Shown in pieces: positions 1 to 14,638 of a stretch of DNA of 64,000 bases. Source of the stretch: Xestospongia bergquistia. Lineage: Eukaryota > Porifera > Demospongiae > Haplosclerida > Petrosiidae. The stretch lies in assembly GCA_963965975.1 (NCBI GenBank), contig OZ014417.1, forward strand, positions 8,166,246 through 8,230,245, written 5' to 3'. Made by a program: the position numbers and the translations under genes. The notes below the pieces were generated by a model. That model was given only the letters and a program-made list of their open reading frames with translations, was not told the DNA's origin and made no database searches. Numbering within the stretch: position 1 is the stretch's first letter; every line of letters starts with the position of its first letter.

Positions 1-4624
<4,624 letters not shown>

Positions 4625-4773
4625 AGCGACGCTCTACTAACTGCCCTATTCACTACTGGAATTATAAAGTCGCCTCCAATTAATAGCATACCACGAAATG
4701 AGGGGTGGAGGGTGATAACCCGTGACTGGCTCCCCCCCTCCAGCGTAAATCAGCCGATTTCTTTACATAAGAG
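4625..4773. promoter_or_regulatory. Divergent promoter, ITPRID-like / Spinster
   Basis: Only 149 bp separate the two start codons. The spacer has G/C-rich patches (a run of seven C at about 4732-4738) unlike the AT-rich surroundings. No TATA box or recognisable factor site was seen. Confidence 0.55.
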
Positions 4774-5617
4774 ATGAACACCACAACTTTATTAAAAATA
4801 TGGACTGTAGCTGTATTGTTCTTTATCAATTTACTCAATTATATGGATCGATATACTGTGGCAGGTAAACTTCAATTAATATGTCATTTAATTCACAGTT
4901 AATTACCCACAACTAACAAACACACGATTGTTTTCATTACACATTTTATATTACAGGGGTTTTACCCGAGATACAAAATAGAACTCGCAATGGTTTTAAT
5001 CAACATATTGATGATAAAGAAGGAGGTCTTTTACAGACTTCGTTCATTCTCACTTTTATGTTACTGAGCCCTCTATTTGGTTATCTGGGTGATCGCTATA
5101 CCCGTAAATATATAATGGCCGTGGGTATCTTTATCTGGTCCGGTTTTGTGCTATTGGGATCTTTCTCTGTTGTATGTTAATAGATGAATGGATGTCTTGA
5201 TGTTTTGAATAATGTGTTTTTGTAAAATTATATATTATTAATTTGTAAACATACCAAATAGTTAGTGACACACCTGTATTCAATTACTAACCACATCTGT
5301 ATTATTCCCCCTCTGTTAAACACCTGTTCTTGTCTCACTATGTGTACTTCATTGTCTTCAATAGAATTATATTATGTTGATTGCTACAAGATGTGCTGTT
5401 GGTATTGGAGAAGCCAGTTATGCTACTATTGCTCCAACAATTTTGGCTGATTTGTTTAGCACTGAGAAAAGATTAAGAGCCTTGGCTATATTTTATATGG
5501 CTATCCCTATAGGGAGGTATTTTATATTAATATAATAATACATATTTAACAAGTTAAGATTAACTTGTTAGTAGTTAATAAAATGTTTTTTCTCTCTCCT
5601 CTCTCTGTCTCTCTCTG

Positions 5618-5650
<33 letters not shown>

Positions 5651-7856
5651 GTCTCTGTCTCTCTGTCTCTCTCTCTCTGTCTCTCTCTCTCTCAAGTGCT
5701 CTGGGTTATGGTGTTGGTTCATTTGTTTCATCTCAAATACATAAATATTATCATGTTACTCAAAGTTGGCGTTGGGCATTTAGAGTAAGTTATTTTATTT
5801 TATTATCAATAAATAATGTTATTTTTAGGTGTCTCCTGGACTTGGTATCTTAGCTGTATTGTTGGTATTATTCACAATCAAAGAACCACCTCGGGGTCAA
5901 AGTGAAGACCCTCGTAATCAGTCAGGGGTCAAAGGTCAAAGTGGAATCAAAGGATACATTGACGATGTCTTCTATTTATTGAAAAAGTACAGATAATGAT
6001 ATTCAATTTTAAATATTACTTTTCTAATAGTAAAACATTTATTTTAACTTCCTTTGGTTTTGCTGCCCTAACATTTTCAGTTGGTGCACTAGCACAATGG
6101 GCTCCCTCTTTGATATATCGTACATCACAACAATTATATATGAATGGACAATTATCACATCCATACAAGTATGTCAATAATGTTATTATAAATATTGTGT
6201 GGGTTGTTATGATGACAGATGATATTTCCTTTTTATTGACCTAAAAATTAATAGTTCAATAGTAATAAATTCTTGTCTTAATATTGTATTGTCTTGTCTA
6301 CTGTTTTAATAACTTATAATTAACTGATTGTTTTTAACCCCTTAGTACAACTGATGCTTCCTTAAGATTTGGTATTATAACAGTTGTTGCTGGTCTAGTT
6401 GCTACAGTTTCTGGTTCTGAATTGAGCAAGTTCTTAAGTCGATGGACAAAGCAATCAGATTGTATTGTGTGTGCTATTAGTTTAATGATTGGAGGACCTT
6501 TTCTATATTTCACTCTTTGGTTTGGTAGCTACAACTTGTATGTGGGATGGGTGAGCCCCTGTTATTTTAATGATTAATTAGTTTTATTGTATTGTTATTA
6601 GGTAATGGTGTTCATTTCAGAATTCTTTTTATGTTTAATGTGGGCACCTGTTGCAGCCATACTATTGGTATTATGGATGGATGGATGGAGGAATGGATTA
6701 ATGGATGGATGAATGGATGAATGAAGGAATGGATTAATGGATGGATGGATGGATAAATGGATGGATGGAGAAGTGGATTAATGGATGGATGGATGGAGGA
6801 ATGGATTAATGGAGGAGTGGATTAATGGATGGATGGATGGAGGAATGAATTAATGGATGGATGAATGGATGAATAAAGGAATGGATTAATGGATGGATGG
6901 ATGGAGGAGTGGATTAATGGATGGATGGATGGAGGAATGGATTAATGGATGGATGAATGGATGAATGAAGGAATGGATTAATGGATGGATGGATGGATAA
7001 ATGGATGGATGGAGAAGTGGATTAATGGATGGATGGATGGAGGAATGGATTAATGGAGGAGTGGATTAATGGATGGATGGATGGAGGAATGAATTAATGG
7101 ATGGATGAATGGATGAATAAAGGAATGGATTAATGGATGGATGGATGGAGGAGTGGATTAATGGATGGATGGATGGAGGAATGGATTAATGGAGGAGTGG
7201 ATTAATGGATGGATGGATGAATGGAGGATTGGATTAATGGATGGATGGATGGAGGAATGAATTAATGGAGGAGTGGATTAATGGATGAATGGATAAATGG
7301 ATGGATGGAGGAGTGGATTAATGGATGGATGGATGGAGGAATGAATTAATGGATGGATGAATGGATGAATGAAGGAATGGATTAATAGATGGATGGATGG
7401 ATAAATGGATGGATGGAGGAGTGGATTAATGGATGGATGGATGGATGGAGGAATGGATTAATGGAGGAGTGTATGAAGAATGCGTCAAAGATGAAGTAGT
7501 GATATTTGCTTTCTTGTTAGTATGTAGTTATTCCAGAGTGTCGGTCATCTGCTGAAGCAATACAAATATTTTTAATTCATTTTTTGGGTGATGCTGCAAG
7601 TCCATTCATTGTTGGAGCTGTGAGTAAACTCCTTTAATAAATTGAAATGATTAGTTCATATATTTTTAGATATCTGATTCATTGTTTAATCATTTTCATA
7701 AAAGTTATAATGACATTTATAGTCATGCTGTTAGTATGCAATATTCTTTGTATGTGACACCTATCATTTGTGTCATTGGTGGAGGACTGTTTATGTTATC
7801 AACTTTAACAGTAGAGAATGACAGAAAGGTGTGTTTATAATATATAATAATTAGGA

Positions 7857-7908
<52 letters not shown>

Positions 7909-8092
7909 GGCTGTAGAAGATCATGTTAAAAAAGTGAATTCTCGTTCTCATTGGAGTGATTCTGATGTTAATGAACATCAGTCATTAAGTAATGACGTAA
8001 ATGAGACTAGAGATAAAGAGGATGATCCTTATCATAATGATACTAGTGAAGTAGATAAATTACTACCCAATAATCACACCATCAACACTTAA
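4774..8092 (+). CDS. Spinster-family MFS transporter
   Basis: Eleven exons: 4774-4864, 4957-5171, 5365-5516, 5697-5784, 5829-5986, 6031-6168, 6346-6550, 6602-6667, 7521-7619, 7670-7828, 7910-8092; 517 residues. The N-terminal [14 protein letters not shown], the loop [14 protein letters not shown] and the segment [20 protein letters not shown] are Spinster hallmarks. This family of 12-helix carriers exports lysophospholipids or sphingosine-1-phosphate from lysosomes or the plasma membrane. [15 protein letters not shown] and the C-terminal acidic tail (DKLLPNNH) also fit. Which substrate this member carries cannot be read from sequence. Two introns end in CT microsatellites, and the intron at 6668-7520 is filled by a minisatellite. 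Confidence 0.92.
5580..5695. repeat. (CTCTCTGT)n pyrimidine repeat
   Basis: Repeat ending at the acceptor of Spinster exon 4 (5697). Its antisense reading frame gives an Arg/Glu-rich ORF that is an artefact. Confidence 0.85.
6668..7480. repeat. ATGG-type minisatellite with higher-order structure
   Basis: Tandem ATGG-derived units (variants GGAGGAATGGATTAATGG, GGATGAATGG, GGATAAATGG) fill nearly the whole Spinster intron 8. The string beginning ATGAAGGAATGG at 6721 recurs at 6965 with the same order of variants for about 200 bp. This shows a higher-order unit of about 244 bp. Confidence 0.9.
7861..7907. repeat. (CT)n polypyrimidine microsatellite
   Basis: CT run immediately before the AG acceptor of the last Spinster exon (7910). 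Confidence 0.9.
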
Positions 8093-8193
8093 GTAAAATA
8101 ACAATAATCGCTTTAAAAAAACGTTATTGTGTGATGTTTATTAATTATAAACGCTACTAATATTATTGTTAATAAGATTCATAAGTGCATTAG

Positions 8194-8205
8194 TGCGCAT
8201 GCGCA
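8194..8205. promoter_or_regulatory. NRF1-type palindrome in SRSF1 promoter
   Basis: Perfect 12-bp palindrome TGCGCATGCGCA, 52 bp upstream of the SRSF1 start codon. It matches the consensus of animal NRF1, which drives housekeeping promoters. The same 12 bp occur upstream of the multi-HTH gene at 44755. Function is inferred. Confidence 0.6.
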
Positions 8206-8257
8206 GTATATTTAGTCGAGCACGAGCACAAGAAGAGAAGGTGTGGAGAAAGTCAAA

Positions 8258-9103
8258 ATGTCTAGTGCCAACAATGATTGTAAAGTGTATGTAGGCAACC
8301 TTCCTAATGAGATACGCACTCGAGATTTAGATGACCTCTTTTACAAGTATGGTAAAGTCGTTGACGTAGATCTCCACACGAGAAGGGGAACTCCATTTGC
8401 TTTCATTGAATTTGAAGATCCAAGGTAAGGTCATTATATTATCACGTGATTATCATGTGCTTTTATGACTAGAGATGCTGAAGATGCTGTCAGGGGCAGA
8501 GATGGGTATGTGTTTGATGGATGTAAGATACGCGTAGAGTTCCCACGGTCTTCAGGAAGGGGGAGAGGTGGAGGAGGTAATATGGGTGGGCGGAGACCTG
8601 GTGGACGTGGTAACAGACCCAAGGGATATCAACTTGAAATCACAGGTCTACCAAGTAGTGGATCTTGGCAAGATATAAAGGTTTATTTTGGGACTAAATT
8701 TTGTTGTTTTTATATATATATTACTACAATGTTAGGATCATTTTCGTCAAGCTGGTGATGTCATATATGCTGACGTTCAACGCAACGGAATGGGAGTTGT
8801 GGAATTTGCTCGTTATGAACACGCAAAGAGAGCTGTTCGAGATTTAGATGATAGCAAGTTCAGATCACATGAGGTATTATCTTTAATAATATCAATTCAT
8901 CTCTCTCCCTCTCTCTCTCACTTTAGGGGGAAACGTCGTATATTCGTGTGAGAGAACCTGGTATTTCTCGGTCCCGTAGTCGATCTGGTAGCTACTCTCC
9001 AAAAAGATCTCCCAAGAAGTCTCCACAGTATGATCGTAGTCGAAGTAGAAGTCCTCGTTATAACAATGAAGAATCACGGCGATCTCGCAGTCATTCAAAT
9101 TAA
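8258..9103 (+). CDS. SRSF1: SR splicing factor SRSF1 (SF2/ASF)
   Basis: Exons 8258-8424, 8473-8680, 8736-8873, 8927-9103; 229 residues. The first ATG of the frame is at 8258; the frame is open upstream but has no ATG. RRM1 ([11 protein letters not shown] to [16 protein letters not shown]) is followed by a Gly/Arg linker. A pseudo-RRM then begins with SWQDIKDHFR, the invariant heptapeptide variant of SRSF1 (SWQDLKD in vertebrates), and ends in [14 protein letters not shown] short RS tail ([16 protein letters not shown]) closes the protein. It binds exonic enhancers and supports spliceosome assembly in the nucleus. Its start lies 165 bp after the Spinster stop, on the same strand. Confidence 0.96.
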
Positions 9104-9510
9104 CTCTTAAACTACCCTATTCTGTCTCTCACATGAACCAAATCAGGGATTGTGTCGGTATGCACTTTCTTACCTTGTCACAAACTTTTCTATTATTAGT
9201 GATTATATATTAAAAAACACACATACATACAAATGTGTTATATAATGTATGATATATTATTATAGTCTTTCTATTTTCTCTGGTAATCCAGTACTTGTCA
9301 TATTTTTGTGTGATTTACAGCACACTCATCAATGGATTATGGATATATAGACACACCCCCTCCCCAAATGGAAGGATTACATCACTAGAAATGCACATGG
9401 ACAATATAGCATGCATTTTATCAGGATAACCCCCTCACTCATATTGTGTGGTGATGGTAAGAAACTTGATGAATTGTTTCACCTTTTTACAATTTATTGT
9501 TTCATGAATT
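9104..9510. other. Intergenic, convergent 3' ends
   Basis: 407 bp between the SRSF1 stop and the PRORP stop. It presumably holds both 3' UTRs. It is AT-rich with a C-rich patch at about 9355-9365. No gene or repeat was recognised. Confidence 0.6.
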
Positions 9511-11268
9511 TTATTTTAAAGATTTAACACAGATCCATTTATTATCCTGTAACGGAATATGATAATCTGATCTTGTCCATTGTAAATGTACATCATAATG
9601 TTGAGGATACTATAGAAAGAGGATACCCCTTTAATATAGTAGTTAATTACATTATTACTTGCCTTAATGTTTTCTGGTACTGGTTGATTGTCAGTAAAAT
9701 GAACTTGAGAACTTCGTTGCCATTTTTTAAATATTGGCTGCAGTAATTGTGGATATTTGTCAATATGGTTGCCAAGGAGATCATTGGAAACAAACAATGT
9801 TTTAGGTCCACTAGTTAATGCACTATATACAAAATAATGATCGTCAGCAACTCTAAATAAAATTAAGAAAAATAAATTTTATTTTTTTTATTATTACCTG
9901 TTGCGAGTAAAAAAGAAATAAATTCCTCTTTTGTTATAGTGAGTTTGTAATTCTTCAAGACTAGGGTTAATATTGTTGGGTCCGAGTGTAAATTTTTTGA
10001 TAAGATGACTGCGTGCAATGACCAATGATGGTAACGTTGTTGTTGTTTTTCCCCAATAACTCAATTGTATCAACTAGTTAATAGTGAAAGTACATTATAA
10101 GGTTTTAATAACTAACTCTTTTAGTATTGACAAGTCCTGATGTATTGAGGCCATCCAATACTGTTCCAATTTGTCCAATATCTGATAATAATGTATCAAA
10201 TTTCTTTAATTCCTTCTCTTCTTGTCTGCTATCTTCAAATGATTGGACTTCATCTTCTAATGCCTGTCTAGCCTGTTAAAAACTGGTTTAACTGGTTTAT
10301 AAGTTGTATTGTACTTACATGTTTTGTTAATAAACTGTGTTCATCTTTGTTAAGTATATTAGTCATCATTTTATACCCACAATTAGTACAATAGCCCCTA
10401 TGTAATTGAGAATATAATTACTTGTCCTTTATAATTATGTACTGACTTAGTTATTGTAGTAAAATTGACTTCACATTGATGTTGACTAAAGAGGAAACCC
10501 CTAATATTAAGAGAATTAATCAATTTTTTCCTTACTTTTGTATCCATTTCACTAATGCATCTGCTAATGGTTCTGTAATAATAAATTCCCAGTAGTCATG
10601 GTAATAACGCATTATTATAGCTACCACTTCTCTCCAAGCAGAACCATATTGAACAGCTCTCTCAAGTAATGATGTAGTAATGTTTGAAGGTAACTCGTAC
10701 CCTTTAGTCTTTGCTATTGTTAATAGTTCTATGATTTGTGATGTGTTCTTTACACATTCTAATAACTTTGTTATTGTATTACATCGAGGAGTGTGACCAT
10801 TTTGATGTAATTGCTTGTACGTAAGCCACGCCTCCTCTTGATGCTCATGAGCAAGATAATAATTAAGTTTTGACGTTAATAAACTTAATCCTAATAACGG
10901 TATTAAATAATTAAATTTAACAAAATTTAATATTACCAGGTTTTGTGACTCGATTGGCAACTTCTAATACTTCTTTTGCACTTGCTTCATCTTGAAAGAC
11001 CTATGACATCATATTACGTCATTATTCTGTTATGGGACAAATGTACTTGACACATGTGAAGAAGTGAACTTATAGTTCTGTCACTGGGTACTGAACCAGT
11101 TGCAACAAGCTCTCGAAATAAGGATATTGCTTCAGGTAAGTTTCTTTTCTTTTGTAGATATGATATTCTTCCTTCCAATGCATTTATCTGAGTTGTAATG
11201 GGTCGATAGAATAGACGACTCGTACTGTAAAACATCATTTTGTTTTGGAAATAGTATACGGAATTCAT
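9511..11268 (-). CDS. PRORP: Protein-only RNase P (mitochondrial, MRPP3-like)
   Basis: Nine exons: 11047-11268, 10937-11000, 10536-10890, 10447-10500, 10319-10397, 10117-10272, 9898-10073, 9663-9852, 9511-9609; 464 residues. The start MNSVYYFQNKMMFYSTSRLF suggests a mitochondrial presequence. PPR-like helices follow (residues about 25-210), then the zinc-binding CTNCGYKM, the metallonuclease motif LDGLN, the acidic VADDHYFV and FVSNDLLGNH, and a C-terminal YHIPLQDNKWICV that completes the split zinc site. The enzyme cuts the 5' leader of precursor tRNAs, in animals together with MRPP1/2. The last intron has either a GC-AG boundary (GC at 9661-9662) or a GT donor 12 nt downstream; both keep the frame. 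The start is 78 bp from the divergent ALG11. Confidence 0.92.
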
Positions 11269-11286
11269 CAAATTTTCCCCATTGCA

Positions 11287-11315
11287 TTTCTATAGAAATT
11301 TCAGAATGTTTCCGT
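11287..11315. promoter_or_regulatory. Element shared with the POLDIP2/TANGO2 promoter
   Basis: Read on the minus strand this is ACGGAAACATTCTGAAATTT followed by CTATAGAAA. It matches 55289-55317 on the plus strand at 28 of 29 positions (one T/C change). It lies in the 78-bp spacer between the PRORP and ALG11 start codons, so it must sit in promoter or 5' UTR DNA of both. Function unknown. Confidence 0.6.
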
Positions 11316-11346
11316 TCACGTCCGTATTCTACACTGCCCCACAACC

Positions 11347-12699
11347 ATGTGGTACTTTTTTCTTTTTTTCTTACCTCTCATTTTACTTTTCCTCTGCTTG
11401 AGAAGACGTCCTCAGAATATCACTCTTGGGTTATTTCATCCTTATGCTGATGCTGGTGGAGGAGGAGAACGAGTTTTATGGCATGCAGTATCAGCTATAG
11501 TTCACAAATGGCCTCATATTCATTGTATAATATATACTGGAGAAAGAGACAAAACTGGAGACAGTATATTAGAGAAAGTGAAGGACCGATTTGGAATAGA
11601 CTTACCAAAAGAAAGAATACAATTCATTTTTTTACGTTTGCGATGGCTAGTTGAAGCAAAAACATGGCCTCGTTTTACTCTCCTCGGACAATGCCTGGGT
11701 TCGGTTGTTCTTGGACTAGAAGCTCTTATTAACTTTCGTCCACATATTTATTTTGATACAATGGGCTATGCTTTCACTTATCCATTATTTCGTTGGTTAG
11801 TAGGATGTTATGTTATCACTTACGTTCACTATCCTGTGGTCAGCACTGATATGTTATCAGTGGTTGCATCAGGGCAACAAACTTATAACAATTCTCAAAC
11901 AATATCTCGCTCTCGTTTCCTAACCAGATTAAAAATATTGTATTATCGTTTTGTAGCTATGTTATATGGTTTTGTTGGCCGTCGAGCTGATGTGGTCATG
12001 GTTAATAGTCAATGGACGTATGGGCATATTGACCATATTTGGAAATCAAGAGGTATCTGTATTGTTTATCCTCCATGTGATGTGGAGACATTTCTAAATG
12101 TTCCCAGACAAGAAACTGACAAGGTGTTTAGAATTGTCTCTCTTGGTCAGTATCGTCCTGAAAAAAACCAGCGGAAACAATTAGAGGTTGTCAAAGCTAT
12201 TATGAGTCAAGAACCTAGGGTCAAACCCCTTCTCTCTATAATTGGTAGCTGCCGAGATGAGGAGGATCAACGTCGAGTTGAAGACTTACGGAAGTATGCA
12301 TCTGAATTAGGCATAGATGATAACGTGGAATTTTTAGTAAATGTGTCGTTCACAAGACTACAAAGTAAATTAGGACAGTCTCATGCTGCAATTCACACAA
12401 TGTGGAATGAACATTTTGGTATCAGTCTTGTAGAGTGTATGGCAGCTGGATGTATCATGATTGGTCATCGTTCAGGAGGGCCTTTACTAGATATTGTTAA
12501 AGATACAGAGACAGGTTTTTTAGCTGATAGTGTTAAAGAATATGCAGATTGTATATGTTCTGTTATTAACATGACTCATGAAGAGCGAATGGCTATTGTC
12601 TTATCTGCTAAATCTTATGTTAAAAAACATTTTTCAGTTCATAGTTTTGAGGAGAGAATTGTTAAAGCCCTTGATCCCATAATAAATAAATTTAATTAG
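11347..12699 (+). CDS. ALG11: GDP-Man:Man3GlcNAc2-PP-dolichol alpha-1,2-mannosyltransferase
   Basis: Intronless, 450 residues, in a window where nearly all other genes have introns. An N-terminal membrane helix (WYFFLFFLPLILLFLCL) precedes the ALG11 signature LGLFHPYADAGGGGERVLW. Further family blocks are YFDTMGYAFTYPL, YVHYPVVSTDML and the GT-B donor-site region MWNEHFGISLVECMAAG. The enzyme adds the fourth and fifth mannoses to the lipid-linked oligosaccharide on the cytosolic face of the ER for N-glycosylation. Human ALG11 is a little longer (about 490). Lack of introns could be ancient loss or retroposition; the sequence alone does not say. Confidence 0.96.
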   Translation: MWYFFLFFLPLILLFLCLRRRPQNITLGLFHPYADAGGGGERVLWHAVSAIVHKWPHIHCIIYTGERDKTGDSILEKVKDRFGIDLPKERIQFIFLRLRWLVEAKTWPRFTLLGQCLGSVVLGLEALINFRPHIYFDTMGYAFTYPLFRWLVGCYVITYVHYPVVSTDMLSVVASGQQTYNNSQTISRSRFLTRLKILYYRFVAMLYGFVGRRADVVMVNSQWTYGHIDHIWKSRGICIVYPPCDVETFLNVPRQETDKVFRIVSLGQYRPEKNQRKQLEVVKAIMSQEPRVKPLLSIIGSCRDEEDQRRVEDLRKYASELGIDDNVEFLVNVSFTRLQSKLGQSHAAIHTMWNEHFGISLVECMAAGCIMIGHRSGGPLLDIVKDTETGFLADSVKEYADCICSVINMTHEERMAIVLSAKSYVKKHFSVHSFEERIVKALDPIINKFN

Positions 12700-12783
12700 T
12701 TTTTAATTATAATTAGTTGTACACTAATTGATTGCTGTTTGATAAATTGTTTGTACACACGAGACAACAAAATTTAATGATAT

Positions 12784-14034
12784 TCATGAGATAATTAATT
12801 CCTTCATTAAACTAATACTTTGTTGTTGATAGCTTGAACCAAAATGATTCCTATAGCCAATAAAATCAATCAATAATTTTTTTATTATTTTAAAATCATA
12901 CCAGTGATTTAGATAGTGAAATAATGTGTAGAGTTTCTGTCTAGTCTCAAACCCATGTGACTTGGGAATGAGGCTGTGGTATGAATCATAGAAGTCTCTA
13001 TTAAAACCACCAAACATTCCTGCTATAGATAAGTCAAACTCATGATGTCCATAAAGACAAGCTGGATCAAAAATCACTAAAAAAGAAATGAAAATTAATA
13101 TTTATATTTACAAGCTAACCAGGTCCTTGAGTAGTCTCAGCACTATTACCACTCCAGAGATCACCATGTAATAATGAAGGATATATAGGACCAATACCAG
13201 TAAAAAATTGAGGTAATTTGAGTTGAAGATGTGACCATAATTCCTTCACTTGTCTGTTATCATACTATAGATATCACAATATGTGTAATGTTGTGTGTTG
13301 TAGTACCTTTGATAAGACAAGATCTATTTGAGGTTGTAAGCGTTGACTAGCATAGAACATCTATAAATGAAGTATTAGTACATGTGGTAACTGGGTTCAC
13401 TCACTATCCAGTCTGATGTCCATGTATTTGGCATTGGAATGAACCCACAACATGTAGTAGACTCAAACCCAAACTTGTCTATGTATTGGGGACTTGTTTC
13501 GTCTTTTCCACCAGAATGAAGAGAGGTTCCCTCTTGTTGTGATTTCAATGATAAATTATGGAGGTGGAGCCTATATGAGAGAAAATATATACTCTCACTC
13601 TCTCTCTCCCTTACCGAGCAAGTTGTATACCTAATTCTTTCATAAATTTTCTAAGAGGTGTCATATCTAAATGATCCATTACAAAAATCCAGCCATTACC
13701 ATCTGGTCCTGGTACAACCTAGACACATATAATAAGTGATATTAACAACAGAGACCAGGTACCTTATGTGGGCACGGCACAGTTACCATCTTTGTAGCTG
13801 ATATTGCTTGTAATCCTGCAAACTCACCATCAAACATCACTTTAGCCTATAATACTGTAGTTAATAATATAGGTGTGGTTTATTTTATACCTTGTCGTCT
13901 TGGTTGTGTTTTACAAAAACTTTCCTGCCATCATCAAGTTCATAACTCCGCCCATCACTAATGCATCCTCCTCCAGTTCTACTCAATGCACGTACTGTAC
14001 AAGTTTGTAGTTCTCTTTGCAGAAAAATCTCCAT
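12784..14034 (-). CDS. Fructosamine-3-kinase family deglycating kinase
   Basis: Exons 13891-14034, 13763-13846, 13615-13718, 13405-13570, 13307-13360, 13120-13264, 12784-13076; 329 residues, near the usual 309. The start [10 protein letters not shown] is followed by a Gly-rich turn [13 protein letters not shown] and the ATP-lysine strand VFVKHN. The catalytic loop [10 protein letters not shown] and the metal-binding [13 protein letters not shown] are intact. FN3K and FN3KRP phosphorylate ketosamines on glycated proteins, which then shed the sugar. I cannot tell which of the two vertebrate paralogues is closer. It is divergent from SLC12A9 with 74 bp between start codons, and convergent with ALG11, 84 bp apart. 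Confidence 0.92.
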
Positions 14035-14108
14035 GATGAGTACACCCACACAAATAATTAGATCAGAACAGATCACGTGATTTTTAGTTGGCTTGCACTC
14101 TCTTTGAC
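14035..14108. promoter_or_regulatory. Divergent promoter with ATCACGTGAT palindrome
   Basis: The 74-bp spacer between the FN3K-like and SLC12A9 start codons contains the 10-bp palindrome ATCACGTGAT at about 14072-14081, an E-box core. TCACGTGA fits the TFEB/MiT-type CLEAR core. This is suggestive only, because CACRTG words are common in this genome. Confidence 0.45.
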
Positions 14109-14588
14109 ATGGCTTCGAGAAGTCTGTTAGAAAGTGACGGAGAGAGCAGTGGATCGATGAGTGAAGGTTCTTCTCAGAAGAATTACGGCTCTTTCAGACA
14201 TTGTAGCGTGGCTATGATGGAGAATGGTAGTGCTAATAATTTCAAAGATACCTCCATTCCCGACGACGATTTGCAGCCTCTACTTCATAGAAAGATTACT
14301 GAAAAACATCAAGGTGTCTTAATACACTTAGTTAGATTCCGTAGTTAGATTAATAACCATTTATACTAAAAGAATAAAACATAATTCAATTTTATTTTAA
14401 AACGATTTTTTGTAAATAATTATTTTACTCTTTTTTTCTTTAGCTCGTAAAAAGAAACTTGGAATGATATTTGGTGTGACAATTCCATGTATTTTGTCAA
14501 TATTTAGTGTCATCCTCTTTTTAAGACTTGGTATGGTCGTAGGACAGGTCAGTATAATATATAACTGATGACATCACCCACTATATAT

Positions 14589-14638
<50 letters not shown>

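Noticed and set aside
14072..14081. CLEAR/TFEB lysosomal control of SLC12A9
   Set aside because: The TCACGTGA core is present, but CACRTG words are abundant throughout the window, so one copy is weak evidence; kept only as a feature note.
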